A stretch of DNA of 64,000 nt from Acanthaster planci (taxonomy: Eukaryota; Echinodermata; Asteroidea; Valvatida; Acanthasteridae). The position numbers were made by a program, and so were the translations under genes. The DNA is taken from positions 1,223,035 through 1,287,034 of the forward strand of contig NW_019091385.1 in the NCBI RefSeq assembly GCF_001949145.1, given 5' to 3'. Below are positions 25,501-38,500 of the stretch, in pieces; the first letter of the stretch is position 1, and the number at the start of each line of letters is the position of its first letter. The notes under the pieces were generated by a model that was not told the DNA's origin, ran no database searches, and worked only from the letters and a program-made list of their open reading frames with translations.

Positions 25501-27171
25501 TACCCTGGCATAAACTCCAGTGAATCAGACACTATACAAGCAGCCTTCCTCACCCAAATAAGTCAACAGGTGATTCTGCCCAGTATGTCTCTCCGAGACA
25601 TGGTCTTTCAAGAAGGTCAAGTGGAGAGTGGTTGTATAACGTGTTTGAATTGAGAGCATTGCAAAAGTTGTTTTGAGATTAAGAATTGTTTGATCCCTTC
25701 TCTGTATATTTAGACCAGAAGTAAAACAGAACATATGGTTGATTGTTATTGCTCTGTGCAAGGTTAATACAGCATACCCATATTCCATTCTTCAACTGGA
25801 TGGTTTTCATGCTAATTCTTTGTATAATTTACAGTACGCGTAAGGTCAAGCACTATTTTAATATTTGATATTGTAGCGGAACGTGTGTTGACTACAGTTT
25901 TGGTACACAGTGAAGTAGTAACAGTTGGGGGATTTGAGTCCCAGGTCAGAAAATCAAGAAGCTCTGTACACAAGTTGATTGGTGATTGATGTCGTAGACT
26001 GGTTTATTGCGTGTGAATCAAGTTGATTTAAGACAGCTGGAGTGGTGAAATAACTATAAGACATATCCAGTTGGCTTAAGAGCTGTCTTAAGACCGCTCT
26101 TAAAACACCCCGGTGTTGCATTCTTTGGGATACGGTACAAACCGGTTTACGTTGTGGAAAGATAGAACTTCTGCCTTTTTCTATAGGACGAATCTTAACC
26201 CTCGAATCTGGTGCTCTTGAAGTTGGGCTCGGAAAGCGAAAAAGCAGGAATTCTATTTCGAGCCGCCTAACTCTTGTGATTATTGCGAGTAAAAAGTACC
26301 GAGAAAATGAACCCACAAAAACATAGATCCGTGGATAGGCTTTAACTTACCTGCTCATGTTTCTAAAACATAATGAATAATGTTTTTGCCAAATGAATAT
26401 CAATATATTATTATGGGTACATTATAATGACTTTAATTCAAGCTCTTACCTTTTCATGGCGAACTTCGCCTAGCATAAGAGGGAACTACTGAATACACCA
26501 GCGCGTCTGAGCGATATCCCCACAATACCGTGCCTAATTATACAAAGCTATAGCAGACGTACCAGACTACTTGAATATACCCTACAAATATAGAAGTAGT
26601 TCTAAACAGCGTTCTGAAGAAAGTACTGTTATACTTTTCCTGTAGAAAATGAAAACTGTTATATTGTTGGCAGCACACAAAGTGAACCTCTCTTTGTCAG
26701 TTTCAAACTTATGAACGGGCAATTATACTGGGTATATCTGCAAAACAAAACGTTCTGTTCAAAGTATAGTGAACGCCATTGTTTTTTGTCGTACTCTCAC
26801 AAGATTGGCTGATTACGGTGTATAATATTCACCACAACTTACATTCCACTATCTTGTTTTATGTTTGAGTTTACTGCTTTGTGAAAAATCGACAAAAACA
26901 GCGCGCCATTTGCAACACTTAAATCGAAGATCTTGTAATTTATCTTGCGTAAAATCTATTGATTACAGGGCGTTTGTAGTCAGCGCACAGCATCGATCCG
27001 CGGGATATTCTGAAATGTGATTTTTGTACTAAAATTTGTTTAGATTTTAAATTATTTTCAAATGTCCTGTTGTCAATAGTTTTATTTGCAATTCAAACTC
27101 TTTGTATAATTTCTTCAATTCCCACTAACACTATTTGGGGTAATTAGGCTGTACAAGTGTGGCTTCTGGTA

Positions 27172-27390
27172 ATAACAGTGTTACCTAACACCAAAAGCCT
27201 TGCCCAAAATAAACACCAATTTGGTGATAAATGAATTCTCCCTTTGGTGATAAAATTGAACACCAGAACTAATGCACAATTCTTTTGATTCTTTGTCTGG
27301 TGTTACTTAACGCCAAAAGTTTCCCCCCCCAAAAAAAAACCAGTAAATAATAAAATTCTACACCACTGGTGTTATTTTGAACACCAGAGT
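27172..27390. repeat. GGTGTTA / AACACC repeat cluster
   Basis: Two direct repeats about 125 bp apart (GTGTTACCTAACACCAAAAG and GTGTTACTTAACGCCAAAAG) plus further AACACC motifs and a GGTGTTATTTTGAACACC dyad near the right end. It looks like a degenerate MITE or nested copies. Confidence 0.5.
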
Positions 27391-27713
27391 ATTGCAGGGT
27401 AATTTTTACAGCCGCAACCCTAAAACTCTTAGTTCCCCCTCCCCCTTGGATCGGCCCCTTTGGGCAGTATTGACTACAAAGCACTGCGTAAAAACAGAAA
27501 CATTCTCAAAATCTTGTGAATTTCTCAGTAATCTGTTGATTTTTATCTTTTGGTATCGTGAAAATAAAATGTACGTCCCAACCGAAATATCCATCCCCGT
27601 TGTTGTTCCCAAAGGCAGTCATAGTTGTTAGAAGTGATGTGAAGATGTCCTTCTGAACTCGTGTGGCGGAGATTAAAAATGGATATTTCTAATCAGAGAG
27701 TATAGAACCTCAG

Positions 27714-27750
27714 GCTGAGCCCCCAGGCGTTCCGCCTGATCGGGCTCAGC
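27714..27750 (+). other. Strong G+C hairpin of unknown role
   Basis: GCTGAGCCC pairs with GGGCTCAGC, and CAGGCG with CGCCTG inside it, leaving a TTC loop and a small 1x3 internal loop. This gives about 15 base pairs in 37 bases in otherwise A+T-rich DNA. No neighbouring gene or known RNA family could be assigned. Confidence 0.5.
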
Positions 27751-28970
27751 TGTGGTACAACCGTGGTGTCAATTCTGATTTCTGATTTCCTGAAGTGATG
27801 GTCGGCTTGCGTGCATGCTCCCGTAACTATGACAACATGTCGTGCCTCTCATAAGTTCCAGTCAACACACGCAGTCAGTTATATCAGACTTAATATTGGG
27901 AGCTGGCATGATTCCATGTGGAAATCATTTAACGGTACGGTTCGATAACCGCCCGCTGAGCCCAAGTGAATCCATAGAACATAAAGGACTTTGTGCTTAA
28001 TTTAAGTCTGTCGGGAAGAAGTATAGAAACCAGACTGATTTTTTTCATGCAAGCAAAACAAAATAAACCGTTCACAGAGAAGCTGTGGCGTAAAGGAATT
28101 AATGTAAATAGGGCACAGAGCAGTTAGTTTTGACATTTTGAACTTGGTGAAGAATAGGGGCCCTGAATAGGGGCTAATTTCTGTCGATCTCTTTTGCACC
28201 CTGCGCACATCACATGCGTGGCACATGTGCAAGAACGGTTAGACTACTCTCGACGGAGAATATCCGTTAAAGTGCAATACGCAAACCCAACTAAATGTTG
28301 GTAATATTGTTGGCTTTTAGGAGGGAGAGCGCTACTGAGGCCTGGTTTGATCAGCGAGCATTTTGTCAACTGGACCACTAGTCAAGTTGCCCGACGGTAG
28401 TGTACAGATACGAATGAAATCATATATCTGAGCATCAGCCGACATCAATCAGGGGTTGAAAACGAGCGTGATGTGACAAGTGCAGCAGTGGTGTACTTAG
28501 GGTACACTTTGCGGGGGGGACACTTAGATACTCATTTTCTGAGGGGAAAACTTAAATGGGTTTGGTGATAATAAAAAGATTTAACAAAGAGGACTTTCAC
28601 CAGATTTCTTTAGCTTCTCTAATATCTGGGGGGAGGGGGACATAGGGGGCACTGACCTCAAGTGGGGGCGTGCCCCATGCTCGCCTTAGTTTGCCACTGA
28701 AAGGCGGGCGTTTGACCCACAGGCTAACTGTTTTTAAACAATACGCATGCGCAATACAGTCACACGATACAAGATCCTAGTCGAACAACTTTGTAATATT
28801 CCATCGTCACTCGCATTTTGACGTTGGCTACTCTCACAGCGCGTGCGGTCAGGCTTTCGTTGAGTTATCTTCATACGTGAATGGTTCGCTACATGAAATC
28901 AGCCATTCATAACTAGAACTGGCGATACGACCATACCCTGGGGTTTGGTTTCAGTTGTTGTGACCGGTGA

Positions 28971-28996
28971 CTATAAATAGCATTTGCTATTTATAG
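28971..28996. repeat. Perfect hairpin CTATAAATAGC / GCTATTTATAG
   Basis: Two 11-base arms, perfectly complementary, separated by ATTT. Each arm contains a TATA-like word, one on each strand. No transcript can be linked to it. Confidence 0.55.
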
Positions 28997-31900
28997 TAAA
29001 GTAGCCTTTGCCCCCCCATCCCCGTCCACCCCCCCCCCAGAAGTGCACGGTTGCATTGGTCGCTTACATCGTCATCTTGGCTTTTATGTAAAAGTATAGT
29101 TCAAGATGAAGACGCAGTTACCACTCAAAAGTGCGTGTTTCTCAACCCCTTCATAAGACCTGATAAAATGGAGAGTTTTCTTGTGAGCCCTTGAATAGGC
29201 CTACATTAAGCCGAAATTCACTGTCTAAACCAAGTCCAATGTGCTTGATAACGTCACTCGATTTAACCAACGATGCTTACACCCACAGTTTACTCATAAT
29301 TTTGAAATATGCATCTACAAACTTACATTTATGGGCTCGAAGCACAATTGAACAAGCATTAAAAACAGTCTGTAGATTGATGTTATTAAGGCAAAGTCCT
29401 AAATGCCGTATACTGAAAGAGCTGCAAATTTAATACTTCAAAACTGGACTGGAATGGCCTTCAGCTTTCTTTTGAACGAGAACTCGCGATTCACTTTCCC
29501 CCTCTTGGATCTCAGATGAAATAATTAAAATCAAGATCCATTTTCAAAGAACCGTTTCATGACTTGAGGATTTATTACGTACAGACAGCTGGTGCCAATA
29601 TGCATTATACACACTTCGGTACCTCTGCAAAAACTGGAGACAAAGATTCATACTGCATGTGAAATTTATGGTTGTGTTATGGTCTCAAAGGTTGTGGCGT
29701 CAATAAAGTGTAGCAGCGCGGCACGAACTACTCTTATTTTTTGGCAACTGGCTACCCAAGCGCCTAGCGCTCTCGATGATGTTGATACGGGTTTTTGACA
29801 CTCCTAATTTACTTAAAGTACCAGGTCCAACCAGATGTTCAGGTAATTAGTTTGCAATGAGGAAATTCAACATATCAAGTGAGGATAACCGCTCGGCGCT
29901 ATTGGAAAATTGAATGAGCAGGATAATCGCATTTGCGGGTTCACTGACAGATTATGCATGCACGCATCATTATTAAAGACAGCGAATTTCATGTTTTCCT
30001 CTATAGCTTTCCTGGAATAAAAACAACGAGGCGAGGTTTCTAGTCCTAAAAAAATTTCGAAGAATGGTAGGGCACCTCTCTTTATATGCAGCTGCTTGTT
30101 GCCTGAATCAGCTCAGAGTTTCTTGCCCGGGAAGTGGATGGGCGAGAAGGTGAAAAAAGAGTGAGAGGCATTTCTCTCACAGCTTCTGTCTCCACTGTAT
30201 AAAAAAACATAGTGAACAAATGAGGGCTCCTCAATCACGTGAAAAATTTGTTAATTTCAAAGCGAAAGCCATTCCTTTTTTTTGTGTGTCTCAAAGCATA
30301 CATTTTCCCAGGCTTTTGTAAAGTACATTAATAAATAAACAAATAATCGTAAAACAATACCACAAGGGAAACGTTTCATGTCCTCGACTCACTCGACACG
30401 ATCTTAGTCCCCACTTCCAGTGCGAGATAAACAAAAAATTGGTTCATTTTTGGACTTTTTGCCAAATCCCAGCTTCGTCTCGCCAGGGGCTTTGTACCTC
30501 GTTCTCCATTTGTGTTCCATCAGCTTCTCTGCTTTTGAAACTAAACGTGATTTCTTTTCGTGGAGATAAAATCTAGTTTCCGGGAATAAATTTGGGCGAA
30601 GCCACACCCGATGCCAAAACACGTAACAGAAATAGAGCAGTCAGTAATGGGGAATTATAGAGGGCGCTCTTCACACCTGCGGCTCGGCAGCACTGATCTC
30701 TAATATAGATAATCAGTACTCGGCAGCGGAAAGCATAAGGTTGCGCAATGCTTATTGCGTACTGAAAACGACTCAAAAGTGGAGAGAAGGAGCACTGCCT
30801 GGTGATACACAGGAAGTTAGTCTTGTGTGTTTCACTGGAAATTAAAGGATTGATAGATCGATAGGGCAATTTCTTTCTCCATTTCACAAGCGTTGCCCAC
30901 CCCAATTTGTCTTAATAATCTCCTCCCCCAAAAAGTACCGCAACATAACACTCAAACTCCGGGCCCAACTCTGAATGTAGCCACCTGCCTAAATGCAAGT
31001 TGAAGTGTGAACGACTTATTACCAAAGGTTAGAAGCCACAAGTCCCAAACTGCTGATTTGTAGAAACGGTTTCTGCAGTCTGTCCAGACTTGGGCACCTC
31101 TTATTGTAAACAACCCGTGGGATCACAAAAACACGTAGGAATATGTCTTTGGTGGAATGCATACACAGCGGCCTTTGGAAGGAAATAACCCCCCCCCCCA
31201 GGTTTACATCATTGTGTTCGTGGATAGGAATATTGTAAAGCAATTAATAAAACTCCATAATATCCAATGATTCCGAGTTACCATGTCAGAGACGTCATTC
31301 CAAGCTCGACTAAACTTCGCCCACATCAAAGCGATGTTCAAAATTAATATTTTTCACTATCCTGGTCTTGCTTATCTAATTAATTAAAATACACATGGCC
31401 ATGGCATTACTGAAAATAACCCCTGTCATGGTCGATGGCCACATTGATTGATAAACAGCGTGTTACTTAAAGTCTTGGGGTGCTTCCAATTTGCTAATAC
31501 AAGTTTGCAAAATATCAAGTGAGTGATTCTTTTCATTTCATTTTTTTACTAGTTTCATTTCATTTTCTTATTATTCGTCTAAAATCGCGGGCCTTTGGCC
31601 TATTTGTTGACGACAAACTCCACTTAAAATCGCAATACATTCACATGAAAAATTACCGAAAATACAAAAAAATACACTTTCACAACATCATGAAGTCCAA
31701 CATCAAGTCCAACATACAAGACAAGATATACAGGAATTACTTTTCCATTGTTCCGTTCACTCATAACATTTGGCATTGACGATTTATTTTTGTGTCAGTG
31801 GATGTTGTCGTTACAGAGGTTGGGGAAATTTTCTTAGAATTTGCTTTTTCAAATTAGTTGCGGAGATATATTTATATTAAAAAAAGAGAATTTCGCTGCT

Positions 31901-32206
31901 TCTTCCTACTTTGAAGTAACAAAGGCCGTTTGACTTTGCTTCAACTCTGGTGACGTCATCATGTCATAAAGCCAGAAGATTATATAAGGTTAGTAAAGTC
32001 TTTGAAGGCATTTCTGTGATAATTGTTGGTGACATAATAACGTCACGAAGGTGTTAAAGCAAGTCAAAACGCCTTCTTATTTCAAAACACGAGGAAACAG
32101 CGATTTTTTTCCTACCTGTGATTATTAGCATCGTCCTACAAACTTAGGTGTGTCATGCACTGCCTCCTGCAATTTAATCATGAAAGAGAAATAAAACTTG
32201 CTACCG

Positions 32207-32347
32207 AATACGGGCGTTTACAAGAATGCGCCTCCAAGAGTTTGCAACGAGTCGGCCAATAACGGTGCGCTAAATCTGTCTACTCTTTCCAAACGACGCA
32301 CTGTGATTGGTCAACACGTTGCGAAGTCTTAAAAAAGCGCACTATAT
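32207..32347. mobile_element. AATACRGGC foldback MITE, copy 2 of 3 (decayed)
   Basis: It starts AATACGGGCG, shares GCGCCTCCAAGAGTTTGCAA and the central CTTTCCAAACG with the other copies, and ends GCGCACTATATG. The right terminus is degraded and lacks the outer repeat. Confidence 0.78.
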
Positions 32348-33159
32348 GTTCTTGATGAAAAAGTTCTCTTCATTATACTATCTGAGACATTTGCTTTTGG
32401 ACGTTTGACATTTGTTTTAAAGGAACAAACAAACATTGGAAAAATGAGTGCGTGCTAGTCAACACGTAACGAAGGACTTTATAAGGTGGTTGCCCCGGTT
32501 ATAGAACGCACTCTTACGTGACTACAGTAGAGCAATAAAGGTTTTCTCTGGAGGAGGCGAACATCGTAAAACATTATAGAAAAAATTACTAGGTCCTTGC
32601 CATCCGATCGAGAAGCTGTTTGGACATCCGCTTTCATAAATTACTACTTATATCGGTTTGTCTTCGATGGTTTTGGCGGTGACTGCTCATACTGTAATCA
32701 GGATTGTGCATCAGTAGCCTCTTTTCTTTTGTGTCTGTGTGCCAATCTGGGACAAGGGAGGGCTCTTTGTAAAACCGTTTAAGAGCCCTTTATCTAGAAT
32801 TTTGGGCGAATGGAACCCAGGGCTGCTCCATTTTGGAGTGACTTGCTTTACCATTGACATCAACTTTTGATTTTTCGATGGGGTTGCTACTGTAAAGCCA
32901 TTCATTCTTGGGGGACAATTTCTCCTAAATGTCGCCAGAATTACCCCACAAAAACTGACCAGAAAATGAAATATTGACGAAATTAGCTTTCTTTTTATGT
33001 AATAGGTCACCATACCCTTGATAGTTGTATTTTCCTGATTGAAAGAGAGAATGTCTCTGTTAGTGGCAGTCTGCTTACTGGCCTAGATCAGCAGCAGAAT
33101 GACTGTTATCAGAGTTAAACTTAATTTTAAGAGGCTTAAATAAAAGTTAAGCCAGTAGT

Positions 33160-33305
33160 GCCAACTTCAGACTTTTGAACCAAAATGGCTGTTTATTATG
33201 TCTGCATGCTGTGGCAGGTAAACATTGTGGAAGTGTCCGTGTGCCTGAAGCATAATCCACCATTTTGGTTGAAACAATCGAGACACCCATGTCGCAACTC
33301 TGCTC
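33160..33305. repeat. Dispersed repeat, copy 2 of 2
   Basis: This is homologous to 8719-8865 in the same orientation. The ends match best and the middle is diverged. No open frame. Confidence 0.65.
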
Positions 33306-35353
33306 TGTTAAATGTGAATTGCACCCTCTCTTGATTTACTAGATGCAGGAAAAATCCAGGGACCTTTCTTTTGCTATTGTCATAAGCCCTGAAATACCCA
33401 ATCACGATTGGCAAAACTATGTCTGGCCAGAAGAACAAAAGAAAAAGAAATGACTTATAAACTGTTGAAAAGATTTATTATGTTTATATTAAAACTTTAA
33501 ATAGTAAATACCTGTATCAACTGCTCAACGAAAATGCCTTTAGGACTGAACTGCTGCCAACCAAGACTGCATTTTCGGCAAACTTTGGTAATTCATTTAA
33601 AAGGTTTGTACAAAGTTTGTTGAAACAAATCCTTACAGAATTGTAGGCCGTGTCTGCATTATTTGACTGCGGACTGAAACTACACACGGCTCGAGGGCAG
33701 CCACAATGAGTGATTTTCAAGCTGTGGTCAAGTAATTCAAGTCATAGTTTGAGAAAAATTGTTAATTGTGAATGGCGCCCTCTCTCTAAAATATGACGGT
33801 TGAAAGCTCCAATTGAAAGTAACTGTTTTAACATGCAGTTTTTACTTTCAAGATTACAGTTTAATTTACTACACATAACAAAATGAACAACAAATGCAAA
33901 TCAAGATTGATAAATGCAACATAAGTATTCATTTGGTTATACATTACCAACATACATGCAATATCTGACTTACACGTGTAAGCCTCGAATGTAAGTCCAA
34001 AAACACTTTACTTGGCCTAGCACTTAGTAATAATGACATGCGGCTTCCAGAAGGCATACATGTGCATGTACACCGTGGTGTGTCAAAGCCTAGTTCTCTT
34101 GTCATTTTTGGAAATTTTTGCCAATAAATCAATACGAAAAATAAGTAATTATCCCACAAATAAATTACATAAACATGTCCTTGAAATGTTTAACAATCGA
34201 ATACAAGATGTAGATTTCCAAAAAACTTACGGCTTTGGGCTGTCCTAAAGGAACAATTATTGTCAGCATGACAAAAGTTGAAAAAGTTGACGTTGTTAAT
34301 GCTGCGTTCCAATCGCGTCGTGTTTATCGTGTTCATGAGTTCATTAGTCGTGAACAAGAGTTCCAATCACCGGGTAACTCGTTTTCATCAGTCGTGAAGT
34401 GGCGACAGAATATTTTTCTCCAGTTCACCACTTGACAAAAATTACTTGCTCTGATACGCAATACCGCCCTCTTTTGATGAACATATACATGTACATGAAA
34501 GAAAAGCGTTGATATACATGTACATGTGTATCTCAGTGCAATTCTTCAACTTGTACCGTGGCCTGGTCAATTTTTTTCTTTAAAAAAAATGCTTATATAA
34601 AGACGCAGCAAGAAACAGGTTTTTCTGCAGTTGTAATCGTATTCATATTTGCAACTTCATTTTGTCAAGTTTTTAAAGTCAATTATTTTTGTTTACTGGT
34701 TGTATTTTGGTCATGCGCTACATCAAAAGAAAGCAAACCAAGAGTAGGCCTATTTAAATTAAAGATTCAATTTATAAACTTTAAATCAATTACCATTCGT
34801 TAAATAGATTGCTGTAGAGAATTGTCTCGTCCAAAGACTAATTATGAATCTGAAAATGAAATCTGAGGATTCACTTTGCTCTGTCTAGTCCCAAACAGCA
34901 TTGGTGAGCTTGTATCGAACAAGAAATGCGACACTGAATTTAAATTCACAACAGCTATAATAAGATCATGATTTTTCATTATAATATAACGGTAAATTGC
35001 CCTCGATAGTGTTCAAGCATACAAGCGCCCTCGGCGTTGCGTATCATTTGTCTCAGAGGACAATGATTCGGGTCAGAAGGAGGTCAGATTAAAATGACCT
35101 ATGCAAAAATATTTCAGACAAAGAGTTAGTACATTAGGGGTATAATAAGACCATACTGTATTGGGGGTGCGCACCTCTCTTGTTCGGAAAGCAAAAGTAA
35201 ACAACTGTATTCAAGCTTCGCGCGCGAGCTTGTCGCTGGTGGTCTTCGTTTGTGTGTGCGCATTAAAACGCGTGCAAACGTAGCGTTTGTACACCAGCTA
35301 GGTCATTTTGTAGCCTCATAAATATTCAACCACTTTGGCAATCCACCCTCATG

Positions 35354-35358
35354 ATTGG
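35354..35358 (-). promoter_or_regulatory. Inverted CCAAT box (candidate NF-Y site)
   Basis: ATTGG within TGATTGGTTA lies about 175 bp before the RRM1 start codon. CCAAT boxes read by NF-Y are common in promoters of cell-cycle genes. This is prediction from motif and position only. Confidence 0.45.
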
Positions 35359-35369
35359 TTAAAATTACC

Positions 35370-35384
35370 TTGACCCGGGGTCAA
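35370..35384. promoter_or_regulatory. Perfect 15-bp dyad TTGACCC-G-GGGTCAA
   Basis: Two perfect 7-base arms around one base, about 150 bp before the RRM1 ATG. The half site GGGTCA resembles a nuclear-receptor half site in everted order, but no factor can be assigned from sequence. Confidence 0.4.
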
Positions 35385-35437
35385 CATTCAGCTGAGCGGC
35401 TTAGGAATGACAGATTTCTTTCTTCCGCTGTTCTCAA

Positions 35438-35446
35438 TTTTGGCGC
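35438..35446 (+). promoter_or_regulatory. E2F-type site (TTTTGGCGC)
   Basis: TTTGGCGC fits the E2F consensus TTTSSCGC and lies about 85-95 bp upstream of the RRM1 start codon. Animal ribonucleotide reductase genes are transcribed at G1/S under E2F control, so motif and location agree. Binding is inferred. Confidence 0.6.
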
Positions 35447-35530
35447 TTGATTTGAGACCTCCGCCGGGTGAACTTCGTCAGTGGAAACTTTCCAACTTTT
35501 CTAGTTGTTTTTTCTCCCTTAAACTCCACC

Positions 35531-35549
35531 ATGTATGTGATAAAGAGAG
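35531..35549 (+). CDS. RRM1: RRM1 exon 1 (start codon)
   Basis: This exon encodes MYVIKR plus the first base of Asp7 and matches the MHVIKRDG start of vertebrate R1. The ATG lies in CCACCATGT and the donor is GTAAGC. The 5' UTR start cannot be placed from sequence alone. Confidence 0.93.
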
Positions 35550-38500
35550 GTAAGCATTTGCCAGACTACAATGGCCGGGAATGTTGTGAAATAAAACACC
35601 GGCAGGCAGGTTTAGCATGTTCAGACACTATTCCTGGCCCAACATGATTGAATTTTTTGAAGTTAGGATTTTCCCTCCAATTTCGTTGGCGTGGCACAAT
35701 GGAAAGCCAAACGTTTATGACTTGTATTTTTCTTCATTTCCTTTTTTTTTAGATGGTCGGAAGGAGAAGGTGATGTTTGATAAGATCACATCACGGATCT
35801 GCAAGCTTAATTACCAACTCAATGCTGATTTCGTAGACCCGGTAAGCTGGAATAGACCAGGAGTAACGGCCCACAGTAGCCCAGCCAGTGGACCGGTCAT
35901 GCCAGTGGACGTTGTCTACATTGCATTGCGACTTACGTCCAGGGTGTAATTTGTAAAGTCCCCCTACCATAGTGAAAGTTTTTTTAATGTTTTTTTCCAG
36001 TGGAGGCAGCTCGAATGTCGTAATATCCCGAATTCCATAGAAGCTGTGTTGTAATTACTAACCTATGTCCGCGGACAATGTAGCTTTGTGGGAAATTTAG
36101 TGCAACTTCATGTTCTCTGTTGTGAACAATTTACATTGGTCTAGTACCTATTTGTAGGCCTTACGTGTTTGCACACACGTGAAATGCATAGCAACCGACT
36201 ACCCCTTATGCATGCACGGAAGAGCTGTGGGCGTGAAGATGTCGCAGATAAGGCTGTGTCCAAAACGGGCTTCCAAAGCTACAGCTAGGTCTATTGTCTA
36301 CGCATCTCCATGCATTTCCAATGGAGTGAATACCTTGACCTAGCTCTAGACCACATAACTGGCAGAATGTGGCCAGAGCTTTATTGCAATGATGGCCTTT
36401 TTGCGCATGCGTAAATGCGTACTGCTAGACCAACGTAGATTGACCAACGGAAAGCGTGAGTTGTGCTAAATTTCCTGCAAAATACATTGTTCACTTGCGC
36501 ACGTATTTAGTACTCTCAACACAGCATTTATGAAATTTGGGATACAAGGCACTTGTGAATGACACTTGAGCTGCCTCCGCCAGGTAAAAGTCAGAAAAAA
36601 AGGTCCAAAAATATTTCGCATTGTAGGACTTTATACCGCAGATGTCAGTGGTAGTGTAAATGAACATGATGAAGCCAACGTCCAACCTGACCTAGGCTGG
36701 GGCCTAACGTTATGTGGGCAGGCGGGAATTCGATCATTGTAATTTGTATTCGTCATGTTTGTGATCATTACGCACACTTATCAGCTCACGTAGGTAGGCC
36801 TACATGTATGTCACTCAGACTTGTGTCTTTTGGAAAGAGTTCCATGTATGGACACCTCTTGACACCCTGTGCACAAACCATAGGCCTGTGATGAGACTGG
36901 TCTGACATGTCTGAAAAATTCTAACATCTCTAAGCCAAAGAGTTTTGGTTTTGTAATTAACTGTAAGGCCTAACCTAAACGACTTCATTTTTCTCCTCCT
37001 TAACAAAACTTTTTGATGTGCGCAATGCATTATGGGTTGGGGACAAACAAGCAATCAATTTTATGCACAACTCAATGGGAGAAGTGTACCCACAAAACAT
37101 TCATCTGCTTCCATTTTATTACATATTCCAATGCAAGCCATTCTCTTCTAAAAGAGTGTTGCATTTTAGATTCGGGATTTAGATATTCACAAATTTGGTA
37201 GGCAGGTGAGGATGATACTAGGGAAGGGAATCAGGACATAAGAAACTTTTTTCCCCCTAAAGACAGTGGTACCATTCGGCCTGAGGTGTTGATGGTGCAG
37301 TTTCATACCGAGCATGTACCAGTATGCACATGTTATAATAAGAATTTGGATTACCTGTATTGCGAACATTGGTTTTTATGCCTATGCTGCAGGTGCCCTG
37401 TGGAAGTACATACATCATCAAAGGCTGTACGTTTGATTTATAATTTGGCATGCAAAGCAAATAATAATTCAAAACTGTTTTTCATTAAAATATGTTACTT
37501 TCCACATACTGAAAACTCCCATACTACATGTACAATGTAAACATGCTGTGTTGTGCATTGCACATCAAATAAAAATAGTGTTTTCGTAGCCAATTGGCTC
37601 TGCGAAAGAAATTACGGACTTTTTCTGAAAATTACTGATTTTTAGAGTTGAGATTGCTGAAATGCTCCGAAAGAACTTGGCAGCTCTGCAGATAGACTTA
37701 TTTATCCTTTCATCTATTCGTGTTTTAAAATTGAATTCCAGGATAAAAAAATAAATTAAAAAAATATTTTGCTTGCTCTTTTGTGATCCTTGGTTCTGGA
37801 GGATTTTCTCAGGAAAAAAAAAAATCTGAAATTGCACCCTGACTTCCATCCGTGAATATGGAATTATTGTGTCTGTGTAAGCATGGAACCAGATGAAAAT
37901 TTGGTGCGGTAAAGTTTCCGAGTCCCTCAAAACATGCTTAGCGCATAATGTGCAGTTGCCGTGCCATGTAAAATTTCCACCATGTGTCCACTGCCATTTT
38001 CAAACATTCAAAAAAATTTGACACCTCCGTATCTACTTCTAGGCAGGTTATAGGATCTCGTGAAATTGGGGACCAGTAGGGATTAGCTGTCCAAATTTAC
38101 TTGGAGTTGAAAAACGGTGCAAGGCTACTGACATTCTGTGCTTTGACCACAGATAGGATTGTCAGGAATGATTATTGGATCTACAGTATGGAATTGCTTA
38201 GTCACATTATACTATCGCTTAAGCTGGATCAGCCTGTAAGAATCTGTCCCTTCTTTGAAGACTTCTTCCCTAGCCATGAATAAGAAAATTTGATTGATTG
38301 ATGGTATCAGGGTCAAAAGTTGCCAAAATTATTGGTTTTCTCATTCTTTTTATTTTCATCTTGGATGACATCAGACTCAGATCACCATGAAGGTGATCAG
38401 TGGTGTCTACCCTGGCGTGACCACCGTCGAACTGGACACACTCGCAGCAGAGACAGCAGCCACCATGACGACCAAGCATCCCGACTATGCCATCCTCGCG

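Larger units (their letters stand above)
18451..27713. other. Intergenic, repeats only
   Basis: No coding family recognised; the longest frame is about 120 codons. It contains the CpG-rich segment at 18901-19165, a dispersed repeat at 20595-20700, a short TTAA array (22263-22281), GGTGTTA clusters at 22409-22536 and 27172-27390, and a GA microsatellite near 24598-24614. Confidence 0.5.
27751..35340. other. Region upstream of RRM1, no second gene recognised
   Basis: Frames are at most 110 codons and none resembles a family. It contains MITE copy 2 (32207), the dispersed repeat at 33160, a hairpin at 28971-28996 and C-runs near 29011-29038 and 31191. A near-palindrome (CAAGCT, CGCGCGCG, AGCTTG) lies at 35212-35232, about 300 bp before the RRM1 ATG. 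Confidence 0.5.
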
